Made by a program: the position numbers and the translations under genes. A stretch of DNA of 27,526 bases, taken from contig NZ_CALART010000035.1 in the NCBI RefSeq assembly GCF_937888285.1, positions 1 to 27,526 on the forward strand, in the 5' to 3' direction. The stretch comes from an uncultured Aquimonas sp. Its GTDB lineage: Bacteria; Pseudomonadota; Gammaproteobacteria; Xanthomonadales; Xanthomonadaceae. Under the pieces are notes generated by a model. The model was not told where the DNA came from. It ran no database searches and worked only from the letters and a program-made list of their open reading frames with translations. Of this stretch, positions 17,036 through 24,995 are shown piece after piece (the stretch's first letter is position 1; each line of letters begins with the position of its first letter).

Positions 17036-18073
17036 ATGAGCAAGGGCTTTCGAAACTTCTGTCCAACTGCATCGCTGACATTGGCGGTGTCGCTCGGCAT
17101 GCCGCACGCGATCGCGCAGCAGCCGGGCATGCCCAAAGGCACGGGGCCCGATATCGGCGTCAACCCCACGGCTTTGACGATCAGCCTGGCCCCAGGTCAA
17201 TCCGCCACCACCACGACATTCCGCATCAACAACACCGGAGGTGCGAGCCTGAACTGGACCGCGCCCGGCGCCACCGTCGCAACCACCGTGTTGAACCAGG
17301 TCACCGATATCGGTGCCGGTATCTCCACCTACTACGTCGGGTTGAGTACCGGCGCCTACCGCGCTGTCGATTTCACTGTGCCCGCCGGCAACACGCGGCT
17401 GCGCAGCATCCAGGTCTACGGTGACGACCCCACGCGAACTCTGGCGGCGCAGCCGTCGATCACCTGGTGGATCTTTCCCGACGCCAGTGGCGTGCCTGCG
17501 GGCAACCCCGAAACCCATCCGGCAGCCGCCGTTTGGCGCCACACCGCGCTGATCGGTCGACCCGGCATGACCATCACCAACGAAGACCCGCGGCTTGACC
17601 TGGTCGCGGCCGGCCAGCAACTCGTGCTTGCACCGGGAACGTACTGGGTTTCCGTCGTTCCGAACTACGTCAATACGCCGCCCGATAACAGGCAGAACGC
17701 GTGGTATTGGCAGGCTTCGACAAATTCCATGGTCGGTTCGCCAACGGCGTTCTTCGCGCCCATACTCTTCGGCGGCACCAGCGGATGGGAGGCAACGCCC
17801 GTGAACGCCAGGAATGAGCTGGCAATCAGCATTGCCGGCGAAGTCCCATGCTCCGCTCCGTGGTTGCAGGTCGTCACATCGAGCGGCTCCGTAGCCGTAG
17901 GTGGCAACGTCACCGTCAGTGTTTCCATCAACGCCGCGGGCATCGGCTCCGGCCCGCATCTGAGCAACATCTGTATCCAGAGCAACGACGCCGATACACC
18001 GGTGCTGCGAATCCCCGTGCGTCTCGTGGGTGGCACGAGCATGTTCAGGAACGGATTCGAGTCAACCCAGTGA
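17036..18073 (+). CDS. exported Ig-like/BACON-like domain protein with GFE-type tail
   Basis: 345 residues. ATG 17036 was chosen for GGAGG at 17026-17030 (5-nt spacing) and the signal peptide that follows (about 1-27, PTASLTLAVSLGMPHAIA, cut before QQPG). Residues about 38-80 (VNPTALTISLAPGQSATTTTF then INNTGGASLNWT) and about 275-335 (APWLQV..SGSVAVGGNVTVSVSINAAGIG then LSNICIQSNDADTPVLRIPVRL) are Ig-like strands of the BACON / choice-of-anchor D kind. The middle part (120-260) is not recognised and is Trp- and Pro-rich. It ends MFRNGFESTQ, a variant of the shared tail with three extra residues. Function unknown; extracytoplasmic. It is a single gene, slightly less GC-rich than its neighbours. 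Confidence 0.8.
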   Translation: MSKGFRNFCPTASLTLAVSLGMPHAIAQQPGMPKGTGPDIGVNPTALTISLAPGQSATTTTFRINNTGGASLNWTAPGATVATTVLNQVTDIGAGISTYYVGLSTGAYRAVDFTVPAGNTRLRSIQVYGDDPTRTLAAQPSITWWIFPDASGVPAGNPETHPAAAVWRHTALIGRPGMTITNEDPRLDLVAAGQQLVLAPGTYWVSVVPNYVNTPPDNRQNAWYWQASTNSMVGSPTAFFAPILFGGTSGWEATPVNARNELAISIAGEVPCSAPWLQVVTSSGSVAVGGNVTVSVSINAAGIGSGPHLSNICIQSNDADTPVLRIPVRLVGGTSMFRNGFESTQ

Positions 18074-18110
18074 GACCTTGCAGGCCATCGACGTCACTCC
18101 GGCCGCGCCG

Positions 18111-18232
18111 GGCATAGGGTGGGCCCTGGCCCACGCTCGCCCCGGTTTTGCTTGGGCCCTCTATCGCTTGAAGCGCAAAAACAAAGACTTCTGGTCAGCC
18201 CTTCGGGCTAACCGACCTGCTTTCGCCTAGGC
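18111..18232 (-). repeat. single REP-like repeat unit
   Basis: One degenerate unit of the family at 1-480 and 21026-21650. It has the core GGGTGGGCCCTGGCCCAC (about 18118-18135), CGCTTGAAGCGCAAA, and an end CAGCCCTTCGGGCTAACCGACCTGC. It lies 40 bp after the stop of the Ig-like gene. Confidence 0.75.
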
Positions 18233-18240
18233 GGTGGCCT

Positions 18241-18271
18241 GCAGGGGACGCTGCGAACAGCGGTCCCCTGC
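18241..18271. terminator. strong stem-loop between convergent genes
   Basis: A 9-bp stem GCAGGGGAC/GTCCCCTGC (18241-18249 with 18263-18271) encloses a second 4-bp stem GCTG/CAGC with a CGAA loop and one bulged G. It lies between convergent genes ending at 18073 and 18365. No T tract follows, so an intrinsic terminator role is only inferred. Confidence 0.45.
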
Positions 18272-18364
18272 ACGCGTATTCACTCACTCGGAGGGTTTGG
18301 ATGCCGCGGCACGTACACCCTTGAAGTCCAGCACAAGGCGGGAGGGTCGCAGCATCCAACATGC

Positions 18365-20905
18365 TCAGTTCTCGAACCCGTCTCCGAACAGCGCGACATC
18401 GCGGCTCGCGCCAACCACGATGCGGGGGCGTTCGAACGCCTGATGGCCCCCGGCGACGATGGCCGTGCTTCCGGAGCCGATCAGGCTGGGGTTGGAAAAG
18501 GGCTGACCATCGCTCGTTTGCAGTGGCGTGATTGCGAGTACGCGCGCACCGGCGATGCTCAGCCTCGCAACGCTCGGGCTGGCACCTGCCACGCTGGTGC
18601 CCAAGGTCACGTTCAAGCGTCCTTCCGATCCCGCCGCCGCTTGACGGATTGTTGTCGCGGCAGGCAAGCCCGCTACCTGGGCTGCGCTGGGCGCTGCACT
18701 CCAGGAGGTGCGCGTCCACAGACGGTAGCCGGGCGTACCCGTCGCAGGACACTCCAACAGGTGGACCAGCTGCGCGCCCAGCCTGAAGACCCACCCTGAC
18801 GATGTGGTGCCTGACCCCGAGCACTCCAGCGATTGGGTCGCCAGCGTCGCTCCGTCGGTGAGCGAAACCGTCAGCTCCCGGACAAAGAACGGCGGCGGCC
18901 CGCTTCGGCCCCAGATGCGTGCTTCCTGGGCGCTCTCGTCGACCAGCATGCGGTCCAGGTCACCGGAAGTCGCGCCGAAAGACCGGATCCATCTGATAGA
19001 TCCGTCGTCGTTGAAGCGGTGGAGTATGTCGGTAAAGAGGTTCTCTGACGCGAACACTCGCGACAGCACCAGCGCGCCACCGTCAGCGAGCCGCTGAGCT
19101 TGCCGGATAGTCGCCGAAGTTGTGCCGAACTCAGGAGACGAAATAAAGCCGGACCAGAGTGGTTTACCCGTTGCGAGGTCGTACCACGCCAGCACCCCGC
19201 CACCTGAGCGACTGCCGCCGATCAACACTCGTGAGCGGCCAGGATCGACTTCGAGCACCGCAGGTCGGAAGGTGCCAAACCCTCCGGAGAGCACAGGCCG
19301 CACATAGGTAACCTCACCGGTCTCCAGATCAACGCGGAGCATCTCGCCTTCCTGAGCAGAGCTTCGGCTCAGTACGCCCACCAGGCTGCTCTCATCGACT
19401 TGCTTGGCATCCACCCAAGACCAGTCGCTACCCGTTTGCGGCAGATGCTCGGTTCTCCAGAGCTGCTCGCCCTCGGCATCCAGACGGATCAGGGCCAAGA
19501 CCTGCTGCCCAAGCCCGCCGCGTCGACTCAGGACCACACTGCTGCCGTCCGACAGCGTCAGGCCTCCGGAGGTGAACTCGGCATAGCCGGACGCCTGAAC
19601 GACGGTGCTGGCGCCCACGGTGGCAGCTGTCGTATCGAACCGTGTGAGCAACAGCGCGGGCTGTCCGCTCGCGGCGTCCCTGACGCCTGCCAGCGCGAGA
19701 CCTTGCGCTGCAGTCCATGTGAGCTCATCGGCAAACTGGGCTTCGCTACCGGCGGGCAGTCCGGTACTGGAGACAAGGTTCCCGGTGCCTGCATTCACGA
19801 GCAGCAGGCGACGTCCCGGGTTGGCGCCGAACTGGGTGTCTCGGAACTGCGAATTCGCCAACAGCACGGCGATGCGCTGGGTATCGGGCGACAGGCGCGC
19901 ACTGCGCGGAAAGCGCGGTCCCGTGATCGCCTCGGAGGCGAAGAGTCGCCAGTTCTCGCTGCCGTCGACCACACGGAAGGAACGCAGGTAGACCTGGGCC
20001 GTTGCACCCGGGATGAAGGAGACCGTGAATGCGTTCCCTTGGGCGATCCATACGGCGAGCGGCGTGTGGGACTGCAGGCTCTGCCCCTCACTCAAGGACC
20101 AGATCAGGCTGCCATCGCTTCCGGCGCGGAGCTCAAGCCCGCCGCCGCTGCCGCCGTGAAAGAGTGCAATGCGGTCCTGCTCGTCGATTGCGACCCGTGC
20201 CGCTGAAGGAATGGGCGTGTTGGTCGCGCCCGCGGTCTGCCAGATCAAGGATCCGTCCGCGGAGGAAACCCGGACCAGGACACCGCGGGAACCCACAGCC
20301 AGAAGATCACCATTCGAAAACTGCGCGGCCTTGAAGTAAGTGAGTACGGGGCTGGGCGACGAGGCGGGCAGAGTCCACAGCGTGAGGCCATCGCTGCCCG
20401 AAAGCAGTGCGGCGTAGGGTGTCTGAGAGAACGGAAACACGAGGACTTCGCCTACAGCGTAGACATTGCCGCCGGGCGCAGCCTGGAGGGATTGAACACT
20501 CGCCGAAAGCTGATGCTGCCAAAGGACAAGGCCTGTGCTGCCGTCGACGGCGTAGACGCGTCGTGTGAAAGCCACCACCAGCTTTCCGCCCGACAGCTCG
20601 ACGACTGCCGTGGCGACCGTCGACTCGCCTGAGGTGGCAGGGCCGAGATTCGTCGTCCAGAGAACAGAACCATCGGCAGCGACGCGCGAAATGATCCTCA
20701 CGCGCGCGCTTTCGCTCGTAAGGAATCCTGTCTCGCCCTCGCCGGCGAGCAGCACGGAACCGTCGGAAAGCTCCTGCGCCTGACCGAGAAGCACCGGTAG
20801 CGGCCCCTGCGGCGGAACAAGTGAGGTCGACCAGTCGAGGGCTCGCGCACCCGCTGGAAGACAAGTGATGACGAGAAGGAACAAGAGGGTCAATCGATAA
20901 GGCAT
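18365..20905 (-). CDS. exported PQQ-like beta-propeller protein with GFE-type tail
   Basis: 846 residues from ATG 20903-20905. The frame stays open upstream through the repeat array, but the signal peptide (about 1-23, PYRLTLLFLLVITCLPAGARA, cut before LDW) and a GGAAG 7-8 nt upstream fix this start. At least nine BamB/PQQ-like blade motifs are visible: DGSVLWTTNLG, GSTGLVLWQHQLS, GSDGLTLWTLP, DGSLIWQTAG, DGSLIWSLSEG, DGSENWRLFA, EGEQLWRTEHL, TGKPLWSGFI and DGSIRWIRSFG. They suggest one or two propellers. PQQ itself need not bind. It probably acts in the periplasm or at the cell surface. It ends ALFGDGFEN. A monocistronic gene on the minus strand between two repeat-rich regions. Confidence 0.87.
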   Translation of the reverse strand: MPYRLTLLFLLVITCLPAGARALDWSTSLVPPQGPLPVLLGQAQELSDGSVLLAGEGETGFLTSESARVRIISRVAADGSVLWTTNLGPATSGESTVATAVVELSGGKLVVAFTRRVYAVDGSTGLVLWQHQLSASVQSLQAAPGGNVYAVGEVLVFPFSQTPYAALLSGSDGLTLWTLPASSPSPVLTYFKAAQFSNGDLLAVGSRGVLVRVSSADGSLIWQTAGATNTPIPSAARVAIDEQDRIALFHGGSGGGLELRAGSDGSLIWSLSEGQSLQSHTPLAVWIAQGNAFTVSFIPGATAQVYLRSFRVVDGSENWRLFASEAITGPRFPRSARLSPDTQRIAVLLANSQFRDTQFGANPGRRLLLVNAGTGNLVSSTGLPAGSEAQFADELTWTAAQGLALAGVRDAASGQPALLLTRFDTTAATVGASTVVQASGYAEFTSGGLTLSDGSSVVLSRRGGLGQQVLALIRLDAEGEQLWRTEHLPQTGSDWSWVDAKQVDESSLVGVLSRSSAQEGEMLRVDLETGEVTYVRPVLSGGFGTFRPAVLEVDPGRSRVLIGGSRSGGGVLAWYDLATGKPLWSGFISSPEFGTTSATIRQAQRLADGGALVLSRVFASENLFTDILHRFNDDGSIRWIRSFGATSGDLDRMLVDESAQEARIWGRSGPPPFFVRELTVSLTDGATLATQSLECSGSGTTSSGWVFRLGAQLVHLLECPATGTPGYRLWTRTSWSAAPSAAQVAGLPAATTIRQAAAGSEGRLNVTLGTSVAGASPSVARLSIAGARVLAITPLQTSDGQPFSNPSLIGSGSTAIVAGGHQAFERPRIVVGASRDVALFGDGFEN

Positions 20906-21025
20906 GGTCGGCTTCCAAAAGGGCGGCAGATGCAGCGCCGCGAAGTCTGGCGACGGGCAGGAGGACTGTCCACAGGCAGGCACGGGTGAGCTGGTCGGCC
21001 CTGCGGGCTGCCCCGCCCTGCGCCC

Positions 21026-21650
21026 GTCATAGGATGGGCCCTGGCCCACCATGAGCTTCAGCCTCGCCTCGGCGTTGTCGTGTCGCTTGGTCGCTTGAAG
21101 CGAAGAGCAAGAGCCTTCGGCCAGCCCAGCGGGCCGCCCGACCTCACGGCTGTCATAGGGTGGGCCCTGGCCCACCATGAGCTTCAGGCTCGTCTCGGTG
21201 TTGTCGTGTCGCTTCGTCGCTTGAAGCGAAGAGCAAGAGCCTTCGGCCAGCCCAGCGGGCCGCCCGACCTCACAGCTGTCATAGGGTGGGCCCTGGCCCA
21301 CCATGAGCTCCACCGTCGCCCCGGTTTCGCCTTGTCGCTTCGTCGCTCGAAGCGAAGAGCAAGAGCTTTCGGACAACCCTTCGGGCCGCCCGACCTCACG
21401 GCTGTCATAGGGTGGGCCCTGGCCCACCATGGACTCCACCCTCGCCCCGGTTTCGCGTTGTCGCTTCGTCGCTCGAAGCGAAGAGCAAGAGCTTTCGGTC
21501 CGTCCTTCGGCCGGCCCGACCTCGCGGCTGTCATAGGGTGGGCCCTGGCCCACCATGAGCTCCATCCTCGCCTCGGTGTCGTTGTGTCGCTTCGTTGCTT
21601 GAAGCGAAGAGCAAGAGCTTTCGGTCCGTCCTTCGGCCGGCCCGACCTAC
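21026..21650 (-). repeat. five tandem 126-bp REP-like repeats
   Basis: Units start at GTCATAGG at 21026, 21152, 21278, 21404 and 21530, an exact 126-bp period, with the last unit diverging near its end. Each has the core GGTGGGCCCTGGCCCACC, a CGTCGCTTGAAGCGAAGAGC segment, and an end rich in CGGCC/GGGCCG. The period is a multiple of three and the minus strand has no stops, so it reads as 42-residue repeats (start MVGQGPPYDS). I treat that as a by-product, not a protein. The orientation is opposite to the array at 1-480. Confidence 0.9.
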
Positions 21651-21880
21651 TTCTCTTTGCGTGGCCAAAGAGAAGTAGGCAAGAGAAAGGCCACCCCTCG
21701 TCCGCGCCCTCTGCGCATCCCTGCGCAGAGGGTTCGCCTGAGTCCGTGGGTGTTCGTGGACAGGCCTTCCCTGGCCTGTCACGAACATCGGCCGCATCCC
21801 TGCGGCCGCCCCTTCGGGCTGAACCACGAACTCCCGCCGCTCCCCAGGGGACCCGTGAAGAGCGCGGGCTCCTGCCCGCA
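21647..21880. repeat. cluster of perfect stem-loops with TCC-type loops
   Basis: Five stem-loops in series. The first is 21647-21678, a 13-bp perfect stem with a 6-nt loop. The second is 21707-21732, an 11-bp perfect stem with loop TCCC. The third is 21751-21787, 15 bp with one bulge and a loop TTCCCT. The fourth is 21789-21808, an 8-bp stem with loop TCCC. The fifth is 21864-21879, a 6-bp stem with loop TCCT. There is no gene here. It directly follows the 126-bp repeats, and the region to 22072 holds nothing else recognisable. Confidence 0.85.
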
Positions 21881-22072
21881 AGAGCGAGAGCACAAGCCTC
21901 AGCAACCAAGAGCCAGAAACGAAGAGCGGAGAGCGAAGAACAGCTGAGGCTGTGCAGCGACCACCCGCCTTCGACACGGCTCCGACTCCACAGGCCGTAT
22001 CCCGACCTTCCAAACCACACCACCGCCGCAATCCCCTAGCCTGTGCCTCGCCCAACCGACGCGCGCACCCCC

Positions 22073-22987
22073 ATGCCCGACCTCAGCACCCGACTTCGCC
22101 AGCAGCTCGGCCTCGCCCAACCCGTGGCGGTGAACGTCGAACGCACCGAACCGCTCGACTTCAACGGCTACACCCGCGAGCGGATCGAGTACCCCGGGCT
22201 GGAGGGCGATGTGATTCCGGCCTTCCTGTTCACCCCGAAGCAGCGCGCACCGCTGGGCGGCGTGGTGGTCTTCCATCAGCACAACGGCGAGTTCCACTTC
22301 GGCAAGAGCGAAGTGGCCGGCGAGGTGGGCGACCCCTTCCAGGCCTTCGGGCCGGCGCTGGCCCGGCGCGGACTGGTCGTGCTGGCACCGGACGCCCTCA
22401 GCTTCGAAGACCGCCGCGGCGCGGTGCAGGGCGTGCAGCCGGACACCTACGACTGGCTGCAGCACTACAACGCCCTGTGCCATCGCCTGCTGCACGGAGA
22501 CACCCTGATGCGCAAAGGTCTGGACGACGCGCAGCGGGCCCTGAGCGTGCTGCTGCAGCTCGCGCCGGTCGACAAGCGCAGGGTCGGCATCGCCGGACAC
22601 AGCTACGGCGGCTACACCGCGCTCTACCACGCGGCCCTGGACACCCGCTGCCGCTTCGCCTGCATCAGCGGCGCGGTCTGCAGCTTCGAAACCCGCCGCC
22701 TCGCCGGCACCGGCATCACCCTGTTCGAAACCGTGCCCGGCCTGGCCCTGGACCTCGACACCCACGACCTGCTGGCCGCCATCGCCCCGCGCCCGACCCT
22801 GGTGGTGTCAGGCAGCGAGGACAAGTACTCGCGCGACGCCGACGCAGTGGTCGCCAAGGCCGGCGGCGATCACATCACCGAGCTGCGGGTGCAAAGCGGG
22901 CATGCGCTGGATCGGGAGCGGTTCGAGGCGATGGTGGAGTGGGTGGTGGGGCGGGTAGAGGTGAGGCGCGTTCGACTGGACGCATAG
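22073..22987 (+). CDS. dienelactone hydrolase / acyl esterase-like alpha/beta hydrolase
   Basis: 304 residues from ATG 22073; a GTG at 22043 would add 10 residues of no clear family character. The alpha/beta hydrolase fold is clear: strand and loop GGVVVFHQHNGEFHFGKSE (62-80), the nucleophile elbow GIAGHSYGGYTALYHA (Ser177), the acid TLVVSGSEDKYS (Asp250) and the histidine VQSGHALD (His277). This is a complete triad. The pattern fits the dienelactone hydrolase / acetylxylan-esterase-like group, acting on an ester of unknown identity. There is no signal peptide, so it is cytoplasmic. It stands alone between a repeat cluster and a transposase fragment. Confidence 0.82.
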   Translation: MPDLSTRLRQQLGLAQPVAVNVERTEPLDFNGYTRERIEYPGLEGDVIPAFLFTPKQRAPLGGVVVFHQHNGEFHFGKSEVAGEVGDPFQAFGPALARRGLVVLAPDALSFEDRRGAVQGVQPDTYDWLQHYNALCHRLLHGDTLMRKGLDDAQRALSVLLQLAPVDKRRVGIAGHSYGGYTALYHAALDTRCRFACISGAVCSFETRRLAGTGITLFETVPGLALDLDTHDLLAAIAPRPTLVVSGSEDKYSRDADAVVAKAGGDHITELRVQSGHALDRERFEAMVEWVVGRVEVRRVRLDA

Positions 22988-23136
22988 GGCTTGGAGCGGC
23001 CGTTTCTCGTAGGCAGCGTCGAAACGGCGCGGATATTGGCCGGAACTCTGGGGAAGCCAGGCGAATCTACTGCGCCTCCGGGGGTCTCGCCTCGCCACCG
23101 TGATTCGTCCAGAGAAAGTGCATTCTGACCCGTGTT
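22988..23136. other. intergenic remnant sequence, no gene
   Basis: Short spacer after the hydrolase gene. The complementary strand reads GGGTCAGAATGCACTTTC (around 23114-23131), a phrase I associate with the edges of transposase-derived intergenic sequence in Gammaproteobacteria. It joins without a break to the transposase fragment next to it. Confidence 0.35.
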
Positions 23137-23244
23137 CTTGACCCCAAAGCGCTCAGCCAACTCGTAGTCGCTGCCCGTCGCGGCCTGGATCTCGCGGCGG
23201 ATCGCAGGCGTTGTTCGGGCGTTCTTGTGCAGGCGGATGTTCAT
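23137..23244 (-). pseudogene. transposase N-terminal fragment (helix-turn-helix)
   Basis: The first 36 codons, MNIRLHKNARTTPAIRREIQ then SDYELAERFGVK, match the start of helix-turn-helix transposases of the IS481/IS3-like type. After the recognition-helix start (ERFGVK) the similarity stops, where one expects a continuation such as TTIRKWRKR, and the frame runs on into unrelated sequence. It is therefore a truncated relic, not a working gene. It marks the left edge of the low-G+C operon. Confidence 0.65.
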
Positions 23245-23369
23245 GCGGTCCTCGGCGTGGAAAGGTCGGACAGAAGGCCAACCAGAACCTCGCGCCCGAT
23301 CAGCAGTGCTGACCGATTATGCAGGATGCATTCATCCGGGACCCTACATATAGGCAGCACCACAAATCG

Positions 23370-23897
23370 CTATTGGCTGCAGCGGCAGAGGTTGGGACTA
23401 TTGCTTCCACATGCGTTGCAGACCCACGGCAGCGCGAACTCAGCGATGCGAGCTTCTGACAATGAACTGTAGTGGCTTGCAGCTGGCGCTCTCCGATTCA
23501 TCGACAGGTCTGTCGCCGCCTCAAGCTTCCTCTTCCACGGCGTGTGATGCTTCTTCCACTTATCCCACAAGACTTCCGCATACGTTGTCGGCGTAGTTTC
23601 GCCCGTCACTGCTCTCACGAAGTTAAGTTGTGCAGCCGTCAACGGCTCAAGGGAACCGCTTTGCAATGCCTCCATCCAAGCACCATATCTTGCGAGGTAT
23701 TGACGCTCTGACGCTGAGAACTGGAACCCTAGATGTGCAAACCCGTCGGGTGGTTTCCCGATGAGCTGCTTGTGCTTTTGCTTAGGGTCCACAGGGTGTC
23801 TCCAACCCGACTTATCGCTCGATCCGAGGTACACGCAGCGGCAGTGATGATGTTCGCACCATTCAATGAGCGAAGCAAAAACGGCGGCTAGACTCAC
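23370..23897 (-). CDS. DUF413 (MaoP/YifE-like) domain protein with C-terminal Cys cluster
   Basis: 175 residues from a GTG at 23895-23897; the frame closes 15 nt further upstream and offers no ATG start there. Residues about 52-120 (DGFAHLGFQFSASERQYLARYG then LEPLTAAQLNFVRAV then TTPTTYAEVLWDKWKKH) align by eye with DUF413, the family of E. coli YifE/MaoP, which is linked to Ori-macrodomain organisation. The remainder is unusual. The N-terminal 50 residues include EWCEHHHCRC, and the C-terminus CNACGSNSPNLCRC could bind a metal. It is longer than MaoP (about 110 residues). It lies 40 nt after the second DUF488 gene and is the last gene of the low-G+C operon. The molecular role is unknown; a DNA-associated function is inferred only from the family. 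Confidence 0.65.
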   Translation of the reverse strand: MSLAAVFASLIEWCEHHHCRCVYLGSSDKSGWRHPVDPKQKHKQLIGKPPDGFAHLGFQFSASERQYLARYGAWMEALQSGSLEPLTAAQLNFVRAVTGETTPTTYAEVLWDKWKKHHTPWKRKLEAATDLSMNRRAPAASHYSSLSEARIAEFALPWVCNACGSNSPNLCRCSQ

Positions 23898-23937
23898 TGC
23901 TGTTGAGGCGCTTTACCGAGTGGCAAAACGCAAGGTC

Positions 23938-24372
23938 CTACAGGTGCTTAATCTCAACGTCGCCCCATTTCTCCTTGAGGTACTCAGCAACAAGCCGTCT
24001 ATGGCAATGGTGGGGTGTGGGTTCGCTGCAAAGCAAGCATGCGCCGTCCAGCAGATTTCGATCGATATTGGACTCGATATGCCGTGAACCCATCAATTCC
24101 AAGAACTTCCGTTCGTAGGCTGACCAGTCGCCACCGTTCTTCTTGTACTCGTCAAGAATATCTTTATTGGGCGCTAGCATCGGGGCATGAACGTAGTCAA
24201 TGTCAAGAACGGTCTTGAGGAAGAATCTCAGATCGTCCTTTTTAGTGAATCCGGCCAACTGCGACACGTTGTTAAGTCTGGTGTCGACGACACGCTTAAG
24301 TCCAGTCTGCTTTAGCCGCGAGAAGAACTGCTCGGCCGACTTCTTGGTGAAACCCATGGTAAAGATCTTCAT
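23938..24372 (-). CDS. DUF488 family protein, short
   Basis: 144 residues. It keeps the DUF488 hallmarks: an opening strand KIFTMGFTKKSAEQFFSRL, VVDTRLNNVS where the family has DVRxxPxSR (Asp30, Arg32), a central LAPNKDILDEYKK, and near the end CLLCSEPTPHHCHRRLVAEYL (112-132). The C-x-E-x-P-x4-CHR motif is the family signature. The ATG at 24370-24372 overlaps the TGA of the previous gene (ATGA), so the two DUF488 genes are translationally coupled. It differs strongly from its neighbour, so it is not a recent duplication. The biochemical function of DUF488 is not established; the conserved Cys and His suggest catalysis or metal binding (inference). Confidence 0.83.
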   Translation of the reverse strand: MKIFTMGFTKKSAEQFFSRLKQTGLKRVVDTRLNNVSQLAGFTKKDDLRFFLKTVLDIDYVHAPMLAPNKDILDEYKKNGGDWSAYERKFLELMGSRHIESNIDRNLLDGACLLCSEPTPHHCHRRLVAEYLKEKWGDVEIKHL

Positions 24373-24995
24373 TGCTCAGCGACCTCAGCCTTTAACATCT
24401 GCTCATCTTGATAGGCGACTTTCTCGCCCTGGAGTAGGTAGGCCTCATCAATGAAGCACTCTCGTGTCTTGAACATATCGCCCTCAGGCAGTTTCCACGC
24501 CGAGAGAAGCCGACGCTCCAGGCTAGCATGAGACTCAAGGACTCCGTCCAAATGGATGTGAGAGACTGATCTTCCCCTGTCGAAAAAGGCTCGAGCGACA
24601 AGCAGCGCGCGATGGCACTCAATAGGATCCCTTTCTGCACACACAAAGGCAATTCGGTACTTCTTCATTCCCTCAAAAACTCTTTGCATTCCCTCCGCAA
24701 ACAGAGGTGATTTTGCAACTCTAGAGTACTGGACCTTACCATTACGGTAGCAGGATGGATCTGAGCTTCTTGCTCCGAACTCTTTACCCAAGAAGGTGTA
24801 TGCAAGACCTGCCTTCGATAGCGCAGTGCGCAGCGCGTCCTTAGAGTATTGAGGAAAATACCGACTAAAGGGAACTGAACGCACATCTGCTACAGCTGTT
24901 GCGCCCGCACTACTTAAGAGCGCGATGAAGCGCTCGATGGGCTGGGTTGAGTGCCCAAGGGTCAGCAGCTCGTAGTTGTCAGAACCGTCTGTCAT
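24369..24995 (-). CDS. DUF488 family protein, long
   Basis: 208 residues from ATG 24993-24995. The family signature is complete: LLTLGHSTQPIERFIALL (10-27), VADVRSVPFSRYFPQYSK (35-52), LAYTFLGKEFGAR (64-76) and FVCAERDPIECHRALLVAR (117-135). The C-terminal 70 residues (SVSHIHLDGVLESHASLERRLL and beyond) are typical of longer members of the family. It overlaps the preceding dual-OB gene by 17 nt and the next gene by 4 nt. Codon choice and G+C (about half, by eye; 42% in the 60 nt at 24661) are unlike the rest of the window, a sign of transfer. Role unknown; together with its partners it looks like one functional module. Confidence 0.88.
   Translation of the reverse strand: MTDGSDNYELLTLGHSTQPIERFIALLSSAGATAVADVRSVPFSRYFPQYSKDALRTALSKAGLAYTFLGKEFGARSSDPSCYRNGKVQYSRVAKSPLFAEGMQRVFEGMKKYRIAFVCAERDPIECHRALLVARAFFDRGRSVSHIHLDGVLESHASLERRLLSAWKLPEGDMFKTRECFIDEAYLLQGEKVAYQDEQMLKAEVAEQ

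Noticed and set aside
6255..20905. PEP-CTERM sorting signals for the exported proteins
   Set aside because: No PEP motif, transmembrane helix and Arg cluster at any C-terminus, despite the exosortase A-type neighbours.
20906..21565. N-terminal extension of the PQQ-like protein through the repeat array
   Set aside because: The extension is just the 42-residue reading of the repeats; a proper signal peptide and ribosome binding site mark the start at 20905.
21026..21650. CRISPR array
   Set aside because: The repeats are contiguous 126-bp units without short conserved repeats alternating with unique spacers, and no cas gene is present.
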